From contig NZ_NPEV01000043.1 in assembly GCF_003258835.1 (NCBI RefSeq), positions 1 to 48,871 of the forward strand: a DNA stretch of 48,871 nucleotides. Reading direction: 5' to 3'. The notes under the pieces are model-generated. The model made no database searches and was not told where the DNA came from. It was given only the letters and a program-made list of their open reading frames with translations. How positions within the stretch are numbered: position 1 is the stretch's first letter; each line of letters begins with the position of its first letter. Origin of the DNA: Rhodobium orientis. GTDB lineage: Bacteria > Pseudomonadota > Alphaproteobacteria > Rhizobiales > Rhodobiaceae. Positions 25,702-34,439 of this stretch are shown piece by piece. Made by a program: the position numbers and the translations under genes.

Positions 25702-25753
25702 GTTCTTTGTCCGATGATTGGAGGGGTCCGCGCCATATAAGGCGCCGGAACCG

Positions 25754-26917
25754 CTACTTGTAGGGATCGGCGGCGTCGCGCAGGCCGTCGCCCATGAAGT
25801 TGAAGGCCAGCACCACGATGATCACTGGCAGCACCGGCGCCATCAGCCAGGGATAGATCGTCACCACCGAGATGTTCTGCGCCTCGTTGAGGAGCACGCC
25901 CCAGGAGACGGCGGGCCGCCGGAGCCCGAGGTCGAGATAGGAGAGCGCCGTCTCGCCGAGGATCATGGTCGGGATGGAGAGCGTCGCGCTGGCGATGATG
26001 TGGCTGGAAAAGCCCGGCAGCAGGTGGCGGCGGATGATGCGCGAGGGTTTGGCGCCCATATAGACCGCGGCCTTGGCGTATTCCTCCTCGCGGAGCGCCA
26101 GCAGCTTGGAGCGCACGGCGCGGGCAAGGCCCGGCCAGTCGAGGAGACCGAGGATGACGGTGATGCCGACATAGACCCAGAACGGGCTCCAGGTGACCGG
26201 CAGCGCGGCCGAGAGCGCCATCCATAGCGGCAGTTCGGGCAGCGCGTTCATGATCTCGATGACGCGCTGGATGGCGGAATCGATAATCCCGCCGAAGAAG
26301 CCGGCGATGCCGCCGATGATGAGGCCGAGGACGATCGAGATGGCAACGCCGATGAGGCCGACGGTGAGCGACAGGCGGGCGCCATAGACGAGGCCGGAGA
26401 ACATGTCGCGGCCGAGGCGGTCGGTGCCGAGGAGATAGACCGTGCCGCGCTCGGCCGGACAGAACAAGTGGAACCGCGCCTCGAAAAGGTCCCAGAACCG
26501 GTAGGGCGCGCCGGAGCAGAAGAAGCGCAGGGGCTGCACGTCATTGTCGTTGACGTCGTAGTCCCATTTCAGGAGCTCCAGGTTCACCCGTGCCGTGGTG
26601 CCGTAGACGAAGGGACCGACGAAGCTGCCCTCGTGAAAGAAATGCACCATCTGCGGCGGTGCGTAGAGGTGGTCGTTGTCGCGGTGATGGGCCGGATAGG
26701 GCGCGATCGCCTCGGCAAAGGGTACCGACATGTAGAACAGGACGAGCAGGAAGGCCGAGGCGACGGCGATGCGGTGGCGGCGGAACTTCCACCACATGAT
26801 CCGCCATTGCGAGGCCTGGTAGAAGCGCTCCTGATCCGGCGTCAGCGCCTCGGCGACCAGCGGGTCGAACGCCGCGGCGTCAACGTAGTGGCCCCCGGTT
26901 CCCTCCTTCTCGTGCAT
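25754..26917 (-). CDS. Opp/Dpp-type ABC importer permease (OppC-like)
   Basis: The 387-residue inner-membrane permease has a first membrane helix near residues 50-70, a long periplasmic insertion (about 75-160) rich in aromatic residues, and then a BPD transp 1 domain starting at the LLGTDRLGRDMFSGLVYGAR signature. The EAA-type loop EEEYAKAAVYMGAKPSRIIRRHLLPG contacts the ATPase. The insertion between the first helix and the LGTDRLGRD motif is longer than in ordinary OppC, as seen in some Yej- or Agp-like transporters. Its ATG directly follows the OppB-like stop codon, with no gap, so the two are co-translated. Confidence 0.93.
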   Translation of the reverse strand: MHEKEGTGGHYVDAAAFDPLVAEALTPDQERFYQASQWRIMWWKFRRHRIAVASAFLLVLFYMSVPFAEAIAPYPAHHRDNDHLYAPPQMVHFFHEGSFVGPFVYGTTARVNLELLKWDYDVNDNDVQPLRFFCSGAPYRFWDLFEARFHLFCPAERGTVYLLGTDRLGRDMFSGLVYGARLSLTVGLIGVAISIVLGLIIGGIAGFFGGIIDSAIQRVIEIMNALPELPLWMALSAALPVTWSPFWVYVGITVILGLLDWPGLARAVRSKLLALREEEYAKAAVYMGAKPSRIIRRHLLPGFSSHIIASATLSIPTMILGETALSYLDLGLRRPAVSWGVLLNEAQNISVVTIYPWLMAPVLPVIIVVLAFNFMGDGLRDAADPYK

Positions 26918-27940
26918 CTAGTGTCCTTTCGCGCCGAAGCGGATGCGCGGGTCGAGGATGCCGAGCAGGATGTCGGAGACCAGCATGCCGACCAGCGTCA
27001 GGATGGCGACGAAGAGGAGGATGAAGCCGGAGAGGAACTGGTCCTGGGAGCGCAGGGCATCGAGGAGGACCGGGCCGACCGTCGGCAGGTTGAGGACGAC
27101 GGAGACGATGACCGAGCCGGAGACCAGCGATGGGATCAGATTGCCGATGTCGGCGATGAACGGGTTGATCGCCATCCGCAGCGGATATTTCACCAGGAGC
27201 CGGTTTTCCGACAGGCCCTTGGCGCGCGCCGTCGTCACATACTGCTTGTGCAGTTCGTCGAGGAGGTTGGCGCGCAATCTCCGGATCATGCCGGCGGTAC
27301 CGGCGGTGCCGATGACGACGGTCGGCACGATCAGGTGGCTCAGCACCGAGCCGATCTTCCCCATGCTCCAGGGCTGGCCGATATAGTCCGGGTCCATCAG
27401 CCCGCCGATGGAGAGCCCGAACCAGCGGTTGGAGAAATACAGAAGGATCAGGCCGAGCAGGAAGTTCGGCGTCGCCAGCCCGATATAGCCGAGGAAGGTG
27501 AAGCCGTAGTCGCCCCAGCTATATTGCCGCGTCGCCGAATAGATGCCGATCGGAAAGGCGACGATATAGACGAAGAGGACGGTGGCGAAATTGAGCACTA
27601 CGGTCAGCGGCAGGGCCGGCCCGACCACCTCGGCGACCGGCTTGTCATACTCGAACGACCAGCCCCAGTTGCCCTCAAGGAGGCCATTGAAGCCGTTCGG
27701 GCCCGGCCAGGCGCCGATCCAGATCAGGTAGCGCTCGAAGAACGGCCGGTCGAGGGCGAATTCGGAGCGCAGGTATTCGACCTTGGCGATGGAGGCTTCC
27801 TCGCCGAGGGCCTTCAGTTGGGCGATCTGGTTGGAGAGATAGTCGCCGGGCGGCAGTTCGATGATGAAGAAGGTGAGGAGGCTGATGACCGCGAGTGTCG
27901 GGATCATCGTCAGAATGCGACGGACGATGTAACTCAGCAT
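26918..27940 (-). CDS. Opp/Dpp-type ABC importer permease (OppB-like)
   Basis: The 340-residue protein starts MLSYIVRRILTMIPTLAVISLLTFFIIELPPGDYL, the standard OppB/DppB opening, and has about six membrane helices. The loop KQYVTTARAKGLSENRLLVKYPLRMAINP is the EAA motif that docks on the ATP-binding subunit. It forms the membrane channel with the adjacent OppC-like protein. It lies 6 bases after the binding-protein gene and joins directly to the OppC-like gene, all on the minus strand. Confidence 0.95.
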   Translation of the reverse strand: MLSYIVRRILTMIPTLAVISLLTFFIIELPPGDYLSNQIAQLKALGEEASIAKVEYLRSEFALDRPFFERYLIWIGAWPGPNGFNGLLEGNWGWSFEYDKPVAEVVGPALPLTVVLNFATVLFVYIVAFPIGIYSATRQYSWGDYGFTFLGYIGLATPNFLLGLILLYFSNRWFGLSIGGLMDPDYIGQPWSMGKIGSVLSHLIVPTVVIGTAGTAGMIRRLRANLLDELHKQYVTTARAKGLSENRLLVKYPLRMAINPFIADIGNLIPSLVSGSVIVSVVLNLPTVGPVLLDALRSQDQFLSGFILLFVAILTLVGMLVSDILLGILDPRIRFGAKGH

Positions 27941-27946
27941 TCCGGG

Positions 27947-29884
27947 CTAGTCCCTTTCGGCGGTCTTTTTGGCATCGTCGATCCAGAAGGCGTCCATGCG
28001 GTGGATGCCATACTGGGCGCCGGGATCCCAGCCGTAAATCCCTTCCTCGGGAACATTTCTGAGGCGTTCTGAGACGACAACCGGCTGGCGCGCCATGGTG
28101 ACGATGCCGATGTTGAAAACCTGGTCGGCATGGATTTGCAGCATCCGCTCCCAGATCGCCTGGCGCTCCTCGTGCGAGGTGGAATGGCGCCAGAGGACGT
28201 ACTCTTCGATGAGCTCGCGGGCCGGCGGATAGTCGACCGCCTCGCCTTCCCGTCCCTGGCTTTCGTGATAGGCGCCCCAGGCCGACCAATTGAAGGATTC
28301 CAGCGTGGTCGGGGCGAAATCGGCGGGCGGCATCTCGGCCGTCGGCACGCCGTTGTCGTAGCCGGACGAAATGCCCATGACGAGCTGTCCGGCGAGCGCG
28401 CGGTTGCGTACCACGTCGCGCTGGGACGGCTTGACGAAGATCTTGACGCCGATGTCCGTGAGGGTCTCACGCACCAGTTCCAGGGCGTCGATCTCGGCCT
28501 GGCTCTCGCCGGCGCTCTCCACGATGATCTCCAACGGCCGGCCGTCCGGCAGCAGGCGGATGCCGTCGCCGCGGCGCTCCGTCAGGCCGATCTCGTCGAG
28601 GAGTTCGTTGGCAACGACAGGGTCATAGTGCGCCCAGGCAGTCTGGTAGTACTCTTCGAAGAGCGGGCTCATCGGCAGGACCGTGTTGTTGCCCTCCGTG
28701 GCGAAGCCGAAATAGAGCACGCGGTTGATCATCCGCCGGTCGATGCCGAGCGACAGCGCGCGGCGGAACCGAACGTCGCGGTTGAGCTTGCGCCAGACCG
28801 GGTCCTTGACCGTCAGATTGGGATAGAGGACGAGCTGGGCGCCCTTGGAGATCGGCCACAGGCGCGTGTCGTAGCCGGCGGTCTTCTCGCCGCTCTTTAA
28901 GACGGTGATGTCGGAAAAGGCAAGGTCGCGGGCCTGCAGCATGGATTCGCCGGCCTGGGCCTTGGCCGGGATCAGCCGGCCGTTGGCGACGGAAATGATC
29001 ACCCGGTCGATATAGGGAAGCTGGCGGCCGGCCGGATCGACCCGGTGGTAATAGGGATTGCGGACCATGATGAAGCGCCGGTCGGACGGCGCCTTGGTCG
29101 GCACCCAGGGCTGCAGGCTCGGCAGGTCCGGATTGTTGGCCCGGTACATCTCGTCCTTGCCGTTGAAGAGCGCCGCCCAGTTGCGGGCGTTGATCTCCTC
29201 GACCTTTTTCCTGAGCTCTTCGGGATCGGCATAGCGGACGTGGAACTGCTTCAGGTAATGGGCCGGACGGTAGATGAAGGGCGGGCGGGCCTGGGCAAGG
29301 GTCGGCAGGAACACCGCGTTGACGCCCTTCCAGGTGAAGCGGACGGTCACCTCGTCGATGACCTCGAACTCCGGCAGCGCGTCGTCGACGCGCATGAAGG
29401 TGGCCGGACCGTTCGGGTTGAGTTTCGGATTGTTGGCGACGTCCTCCCACCAGAAGCGGAAGTCCTCGGCCGTGAAGGGCGCTCCATCCGACCATTTGTG
29501 GCCGGGCCTGAGGTGGAAGGTGAAGATCCGCCCCTCCTCCACGTCGACGCTCTGAAGGATGTCGGGCACGAGTTCGAAGCTGGTGTTGTAGCCGACGAGG
29601 CGGGCATAGCCCCAGACATTGATGAGGCGGATGTCCTTGGCGCGACCGATGATGGTGTCGAGGTCACCGCCATGGCGGCCGAGAGTCTGCTTGGTGGCGG
29701 CGAAATCGGCAACGAGAGGCACATCCGGCAGGCGCTCGGCGACCGGCGGCAAGTCGACATCGCCATGGGTGCGGGCAAGGGTCGGCGTCTCGACATAGTC
29801 AAGCGCCGCCGCCGGGCCGGCGCCGATGCCGACGGCGAGCGCCGCCGCGGCGAGCGCGGCATGGATCCGCATTGCCAAAGCCAT
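27947..29884 (-). CDS. Periplasmic substrate-binding protein of the Opp/Dpp-type importer (SBP family 5)
   Basis: The 645-residue protein starts with a signal peptide (about residues 1-27, ending AAA before LDYVET). The body has family 5 landmarks: FTFHLRPGHKWSDGAPFTAEDF and RRALSLGIDRRMINRV. It is longer than OppA or DppA, about 540 residues, and its start (ETPTLARTHGDVDLPPVAERLPDVP) resembles large binding proteins of the Yej- or Agp-like branch. That branch includes transporters for peptides and for oligosaccharides, so the substrate cannot be fixed. Its ATG overlaps the ATPase stop by one base (TGATG). A downstream ATG at 29872 would give a shorter signal peptide. Confidence 0.92.
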   Translation of the reverse strand: MALAMRIHAALAAAALAVGIGAGPAAALDYVETPTLARTHGDVDLPPVAERLPDVPLVADFAATKQTLGRHGGDLDTIIGRAKDIRLINVWGYARLVGYNTSFELVPDILQSVDVEEGRIFTFHLRPGHKWSDGAPFTAEDFRFWWEDVANNPKLNPNGPATFMRVDDALPEFEVIDEVTVRFTWKGVNAVFLPTLAQARPPFIYRPAHYLKQFHVRYADPEELRKKVEEINARNWAALFNGKDEMYRANNPDLPSLQPWVPTKAPSDRRFIMVRNPYYHRVDPAGRQLPYIDRVIISVANGRLIPAKAQAGESMLQARDLAFSDITVLKSGEKTAGYDTRLWPISKGAQLVLYPNLTVKDPVWRKLNRDVRFRRALSLGIDRRMINRVLYFGFATEGNNTVLPMSPLFEEYYQTAWAHYDPVVANELLDEIGLTERRGDGIRLLPDGRPLEIIVESAGESQAEIDALELVRETLTDIGVKIFVKPSQRDVVRNRALAGQLVMGISSGYDNGVPTAEMPPADFAPTTLESFNWSAWGAYHESQGREGEAVDYPPARELIEEYVLWRHSTSHEERQAIWERMLQIHADQVFNIGIVTMARQPVVVSERLRNVPEEGIYGWDPGAQYGIHRMDAFWIDDAKKTAERD

Positions 29885-31770
29885 CAGACGGCCTCCTTCA
29901 GGGCGCTGTCGCCCGCAAGCCCCGGCGCGCAGACCAGGTGGCCGGGGCGCATCTCCACCAGCGCCGGATAGGTGCCGTCCTCGATGCGGAACGGCTCCGG
30001 CCAGGCGCCCGGATCGGACGCGCGCGAGGCCGAGAGCGCGGAGAAATCGAGCAGATGGTCGAGGCTCGGCTCAGGCACGGCGGCAAGCAGCGCTTTGGTG
30101 TAGGGGTGGATCGGATCGTCGATGACCGCCCGGCAGCCGGCGACCTCGACCAGCCGTCCCTTGCACATCACCGCGATGCGGTCGGCGATGTAGTCGACGA
30201 CGGCAAGGTTGTGGCTGACGAAGAGATAGGTGAGGCCGAGGTCGGCCTTCAGGTCGCGCAGAAGGTTGAGGATCTGGGCCTGGACCGAGACGTCGAGGGC
30301 GGAGACCGGCTCGTCGCACAGGATCAGTTCCGGCTGCAGGGCGAGCGCCCTGGCGATGCCGATGCGCTGGCGCTGGCCGCCGGAAAAGGAGTGGGGATAG
30401 CGGCGCAGGAAGCGCGGATCGAGACCGACGATGCGCATCAGCTCGCGGACCCGTTCGGCGCGCTCCGCCGGCGTGCCGACGCGATGTATCAGGAGCGGTT
30501 CCGACAGGCACTCGTTGACCGTCATGCGCGGGTTCAGCGAGGAGAACGGATCCTGGAAGATGAGCTGGACGCGGCGCCGGTAGTCCATCAGGTCGTCGCC
30601 GGCGAGCCCGGTCACGTCCTCCATGCCGTCGCCGCGGTCATAGGCGATCGTGCCGCCGTCGATGTCGATGCCGCGCAGCACCGCCTTGGCCGTCGTCGTC
30701 TTGCCGGAGCCGGATTCGCCGACCAGGCCGAGGCATTCGCCGCGATGCACGGTAAGGCTGACCCGGTCGAGGGCGCGCACGATCCGGCGCTCGCCGCCCA
30801 ACCAGCCGCTCTTGCGCAGGAAGAAGGTCTTTTCCACGTCCTTCAGGACGAGCAGCGGCGCGCCGGTCGCGACGTGGTGGCGATCGGAACAGGCCGGCGG
30901 ATTGACGTCGGTGTCGGTGGAGATCGGGCGGATCGGCACCAGCCGCTCGTCGGCCGTCATCTGGAAGCGGGGCACGGCGGCGAGCAGGGCCTTCAGATAG
31001 GGGTGCTGCGGATCGCGGAACATCGCCTCGGCCGGGCCGCTCTCCATGATCCGGCCGTGATAGATCACCACCACCTCGTCGGCCATGTTGGCGACGACGC
31101 CGAAATCGTGGGTGATCATCAGCACCGACATGTCGAGCTCGGACTGCATCTCGCGGATGAGCTTCAGGATCTCCGCCTGGATGGTGACGTCGAGGGCGGT
31201 GGTCGGCTCGTCGGCGATCAAGAGCGCCGGCCGGCAGACCAGCGCCATGGCGATCATCGCCCGCTGGCGCAAGCCCCCGGAGAGCTCGAACGGGAAGGTG
31301 TCGAGGGCGCGCGCCGGATCGGGGAACCGCACCAGCCGCAGCATCTCCAGCGTGACCTCGCGGGCCTCGGGACCCGACCGGCCGCGGTGCAGACGCACCG
31401 CCTCGGAAATCTGGTTGCCGATGGTGTGGAGCGGCGACAGCGAGGTCATCGGCTCCTGGAAGATGATGGCGATGCGGTCGCCCCGAATCGCGCGCATCCT
31501 GGCGCCAGCAGGATCGAGGGAGGCGATGTCGATGCCGCCCTCGTCGGCGCCGGGCTCGCGAAAGATGATCGAGCCGGCGGTGATGCGGGCGTTGTCGGGA
31601 AGCAAGCCCATGATGGCCTGGGAGATCACGGTCTTGCCGGAGCCGGACTCGCCGACCAGCGCCACCGTCTTCTTGTGGGGAACGCTGAGCGAGACGTCGT
31701 CGACGACCGTCTTGCGGCCGTCCGCGCCTTCGAACGCGACCGAAAGACCGTCGATTGAAACGACGTTCAC
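29884..31770 (-). CDS. Tandem ATP-binding protein of the Opp/Dpp-type importer (fused OppD-OppF)
   Basis: The 628-residue protein contains two complete ATPase halves. Half one has Walker A GESGSGKT at 40-47, LSGGLRQRAMIA and Walker B LLIADEPTTALD. Half two has GESGSGKT at about 351-358, FSGGQRQRIGIARAL and LILCDEPVSALD. Each ends with the oligopeptide-transporter C-terminal extension (HPYLKALLAAVP, HPYTKALLAAVP). This GsiA/YejF-like fusion supplies both ATP sites for the two permeases. I start at the GTG at 31770, which has AGGAGGGG 4 bases upstream; the frame runs back to 31842 but that part is Arg/Gly-rich and lacks a ribosome site. It is the first gene of the importer operon. Confidence 0.95.
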   Translation of the reverse strand: MNVVSIDGLSVAFEGADGRKTVVDDVSLSVPHKKTVALVGESGSGKTVISQAIMGLLPDNARITAGSIIFREPGADEGGIDIASLDPAGARMRAIRGDRIAIIFQEPMTSLSPLHTIGNQISEAVRLHRGRSGPEAREVTLEMLRLVRFPDPARALDTFPFELSGGLRQRAMIAMALVCRPALLIADEPTTALDVTIQAEILKLIREMQSELDMSVLMITHDFGVVANMADEVVVIYHGRIMESGPAEAMFRDPQHPYLKALLAAVPRFQMTADERLVPIRPISTDTDVNPPACSDRHHVATGAPLLVLKDVEKTFFLRKSGWLGGERRIVRALDRVSLTVHRGECLGLVGESGSGKTTTAKAVLRGIDIDGGTIAYDRGDGMEDVTGLAGDDLMDYRRRVQLIFQDPFSSLNPRMTVNECLSEPLLIHRVGTPAERAERVRELMRIVGLDPRFLRRYPHSFSGGQRQRIGIARALALQPELILCDEPVSALDVSVQAQILNLLRDLKADLGLTYLFVSHNLAVVDYIADRIAVMCKGRLVEVAGCRAVIDDPIHPYTKALLAAVPEPSLDHLLDFSALSASRASDPGAWPEPFRIEDGTYPALVEMRPGHLVCAPGLAGDSALKEAV

Positions 31771-31847
31771 GCTACCCCTCCTGACGGCGCCGCTCCCGGA
31801 CACCCTGCTGCCGGCGCGGACTTTGCGGCCCCGGACCGGCACCGGCG

Positions 31848-31853
31848 ATTATA
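31848..31853 (-). promoter_or_regulatory. Candidate -10 element for the importer operon
   Basis: Read on the minus strand this is a perfect TATAAT, in an AT-rich patch 78 bases upstream of the GTG of the ATPase gene. The -35 region 16-17 bases further up (TTTCGC) is a poor match, so an activator may be needed. The remaining gap up to 32044 holds an 8-bp hairpin (31992-32013) and no gene. Confidence 0.4.
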
Positions 31854-32044
31854 ATTAAGCACCGAAAACGCGAAAGCTTTTCCGTTATGGGAGAGCGCTT
31901 TTTTTGCCGGCCCGGCGACGCGCCTCGCCTTGGGCGCTTGTCCGGGCGGCCGTTGCACGCCACGATATGCCCGGCATGCAAGAGTGCCATCCGCCCGTCG
32001 GGGAGGACGGGCGCTTCCAAGGCCAATAAGACGGACAAGCACCC

Positions 32045-32389
32045 ATGATGTGGAACACAGTGTTACGACATGCCGTTCTGGCGCTGCTGGTCGGCGGATT
32101 TTGCGTCATCGGCACGGCTCACGAAGGCCAGGCGCGAAGCCCGATGGCGCTCGGCGCCAGCGAGGCGGCCATCGCGCCGCTCGTCCGCGACAACATCATC
32201 AGGGTTCACCGGTGCCACCGGCGCTGCCGCTTCCGCTACGCCCGTCGTTGGGGCCGGCGCGTCTTTCATCGCCATGTGGGACCCTATTGCCGCCCGGTGC
32301 GCTGCGGCCAGCGGTTCCAGCGGCGCCCTCCGGGCTGGCGGCGGCGCGGCTGCGTGGCGATCGGCGGCGGCGTGTGGATCTGCCCGTAG
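32045..32389 (+). CDS. Small secreted Cys/Arg-rich protein
   Basis: I do not recognise a named family. The 114-residue product has a signal peptide (residues 1-30, ending GQA). The mature part is very basic and holds six cysteines (C57, C61, C82, C87, C103, C113) with several His residues (VHRCHRRCRFRY, FHRHVGPYCRP). Six Cys in a secreted protein suggests three disulfides. Short proteins of this general make-up are common among rhizobial hypothetical proteins. It ends 13 bases before the convergent cyclase gene's stop. Binding to nucleic acid or the cell envelope is possible from its charge but is unsupported. Confidence 0.65.
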   Translation: MMWNTVLRHAVLALLVGGFCVIGTAHEGQARSPMALGASEAAIAPLVRDNIIRVHRCHRRCRFRYARRWGRRVFHRHVGPYCRPVRCGQRFQRRPPGWRRRGCVAIGGGVWICP

Positions 32390-32402
32390 GCGGCCTGCAC
32401 CC

Positions 32403-34397
32403 TTACGGCCGGTCTGCGGCAAGGTCGACGGCCTTGCCGCCTTTCTTCGCCTCTGGCGGGGCCTCGGTGCTGCGATCTGCGGCCGCGCCCGGCCGGAGGT
32501 CGGTTTCCGGCGTTGCCGGATCGATCGAATAAAGGTCCACCGGCGTCATCCGCCCCCGCAACAGGCGGCTCCCCGCGAAAGTCGAACGGGGCGCGACGGA
32601 GAGGGCCGTGACCGTATCGGCGCTCGCCAGGATCGCGACCTCGGCCTCGGGTGCGAGCACCTTTCCCTCCGCCTCGATGCGCTGGCAGACATTCACGTTG
32701 TCGCCGACGATGGTGTAGTTGACCCGCTCATAGGTGCCGATATTGCCGACGATGACCGGGCCGGTGTGGATGCCGATCCTCAGCCTCAGGACCGGGTCGC
32801 CGCGGGCCGCGGACTCCTCGTTCTCGGCCCGCAGCGCGCGGCCGATGGCGATGGCCGTCCTGACCGCCGCATCGGCGTGGCTGTCGAGCTGGTCCGGGGC
32901 GCCCCAGAAGGCGAGCATGCCGTCGCCGAGGAACTTGTCGACGGTGCCGCCTTCCGCCTCCACGCAGGCGACGAGGATCTGGAAGTGGCGGTTGAGCAGC
33001 GCCGCGGTCTCCTGGACGCTCAGCGATTCCGACAGGGTGGTGAAGCCGACGATGTCGGAGAACATGATCGTCAGCGTCGCCTCGCGCGACCGCGTCGTCT
33101 CGGCCATGCCGCTCCTGACCAGCTTGGCGACCAGCGAACGCGGCACATAGGTGGTGAAGGCGCGCAGACCCTCCAGCATCCTGTTAAACGCGCTCGCCGT
33201 CGTATCGATCTCGCGAATGCGGCTCGGCGGCAGGTCGTCGACGTCCTCGATGTCGAGATTGGCGATGCGCGAGGCCTGCAGGGAGACCCGCGCCAGCGGC
33301 CGGGCAACGCGCCGGGCGAGCCAGAACGACAAAAGCACAGCGACGACAAGGGCGCCGAGCCCGACCATCGCGCTGCCCCACAGGCGCCGGATCTCGCTGG
33401 AGATGTCGCTGCCGGAAAGGTGCATGCCGATGGTCCAGTCCTGCGGGCCGAAACCGGCAAGCTGCGACGTCAGGATGATCACCGGCGGACCCGGCCCGGC
33501 GCCGTCCCGGCCGTCCTCCACATCGAACTCGGCGATGGTGATACCGGCCTTGTGCGTTTTCGGAAAGCCGTCGATCGGCTCCCAGCGGTCGCGGGAGGCG
33601 AGAACGTCGTCGCCGGCCCGTGCCGGATCGACCGTCGGGTGGCCGTCGTCGCGTAAGGAATCGAGGTTGAGGGCGGCGGCGTCCGAATGGGCGATCAGCC
33701 GGCCGTTGCCGTCGAGGATGAAGGCGGTGGCGCCGGCCACGGCCAGCTCTCGGGTCAGCTCCGACAGCCGCTCGGTGGAGATCGCGGCAACGAGATAGCC
33801 GTCGATCCTGCCGCCGCGTTCCAGCGGCGCGGCGATGCTGGTGTAGACCGTGTGGGCGGAGGGAATGTAGAGGAGATCGGTCCACCGAGTCCCGTCATCC
33901 GCCTTGATGCCTCGCAGCTTGGCGATGACCTTCTTGCTGAGCGGAGCCCGGTCGCTGATCCGCCGGATCGTGCCGTCGGTGTCGCGGATAACGCCGGACC
34001 AGTTGAGCTCGGGGCCGTAGACGAGGACGACGTCGACGCCCGGACGGCCGATCAGCGCGCCCATCAGGATCGACTGCATGGAGGCGCCGCCGATGGTCAG
34101 GTCCGAGTCGCGGTAGAGTTTGGCAAGGCGGGTGACGGCCTGGCGCGAGGGATCGAGATGGCGGCTGAGGCCGTCCTCGAAGGCGCGCATCAGGAGCACC
34201 GCCTTGTCATCGAGCAGCGAGACCGTGTTGCGGTAGTTGGAGAGAACCGCGACCGTCAGGCCGGCGGAGACGGCGACGGCGATCAGGCTGCCGAACACCA
34301 CAGACAGCAGCACCGCCATGCGGACCGACCGGGGCCGGCGATCCTTTTTCTTCCTCACCCGTCTCATGGCCGCAAGTATAGCTTGCCTCACAGCCAT
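32403..34397 (-). CDS. Membrane class III adenylate/guanylate cyclase with periplasmic sensor and HAMP domain
   Basis: The 664-residue protein has a first membrane helix at about residues 28-50, a periplasmic dCACHE-like sensor (about 55-335) and a second helix near 345-365. A HAMP linker (SFWLARRVARPLARVSLQASRIANLD) precedes a catalytic domain at about 435-620. Catalytic residues look complete: metal Asp in FSDIVGFT (about 448) and FLGDGMLAFW, Lys in VDKFLGDG, and D-N-R in VGDNVNVCQRIEAEG. It should therefore be active and ligand-controlled. The ATG at 34397 was used; a GTG two codons upstream and an ATG at 34367 are alternatives. The last 40 or so residues are low complexity. Confidence 0.9.
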   Translation of the reverse strand: MAVRQAILAAMRRVRKKKDRRPRSVRMAVLLSVVFGSLIAVAVSAGLTVAVLSNYRNTVSLLDDKAVLLMRAFEDGLSRHLDPSRQAVTRLAKLYRDSDLTIGGASMQSILMGALIGRPGVDVVLVYGPELNWSGVIRDTDGTIRRISDRAPLSKKVIAKLRGIKADDGTRWTDLLYIPSAHTVYTSIAAPLERGGRIDGYLVAAISTERLSELTRELAVAGATAFILDGNGRLIAHSDAAALNLDSLRDDGHPTVDPARAGDDVLASRDRWEPIDGFPKTHKAGITIAEFDVEDGRDGAGPGPPVIILTSQLAGFGPQDWTIGMHLSGSDISSEIRRLWGSAMVGLGALVVAVLLSFWLARRVARPLARVSLQASRIANLDIEDVDDLPPSRIREIDTTASAFNRMLEGLRAFTTYVPRSLVAKLVRSGMAETTRSREATLTIMFSDIVGFTTLSESLSVQETAALLNRHFQILVACVEAEGGTVDKFLGDGMLAFWGAPDQLDSHADAAVRTAIAIGRALRAENEESAARGDPVLRLRIGIHTGPVIVGNIGTYERVNYTIVGDNVNVCQRIEAEGKVLAPEAEVAILASADTVTALSVAPRSTFAGSRLLRGRMTPVDLYSIDPATPETDLRPGAAADRSTEAPPEAKKGGKAVDLAADRP
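32417..32439 (+). terminator. Possible terminator for the Cys/Arg-rich gene, inside the cyclase 3' end
   Basis: CGGCAAGG (32417-32424) pairs with CCTTGCCG (32432-32439), and CCTTTCTT follows. It lies 28 bases after the small gene's stop. The same bases code for the last residues of the convergent cyclase, so the hairpin may be coincidental. Confidence 0.3.
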
Positions 34398-34439
34398 GCT
34401 CACGTGAAAGCGGCGTAAGGTTTACGGGTCGCGTGGTCG

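Noticed and set aside
31992-32013. Hairpin CGCCCGTC/GACGGGCG as a terminator
   Set aside because: There is no T-tract on either side, and it lies just upstream of a gene start rather than after a stop codon.
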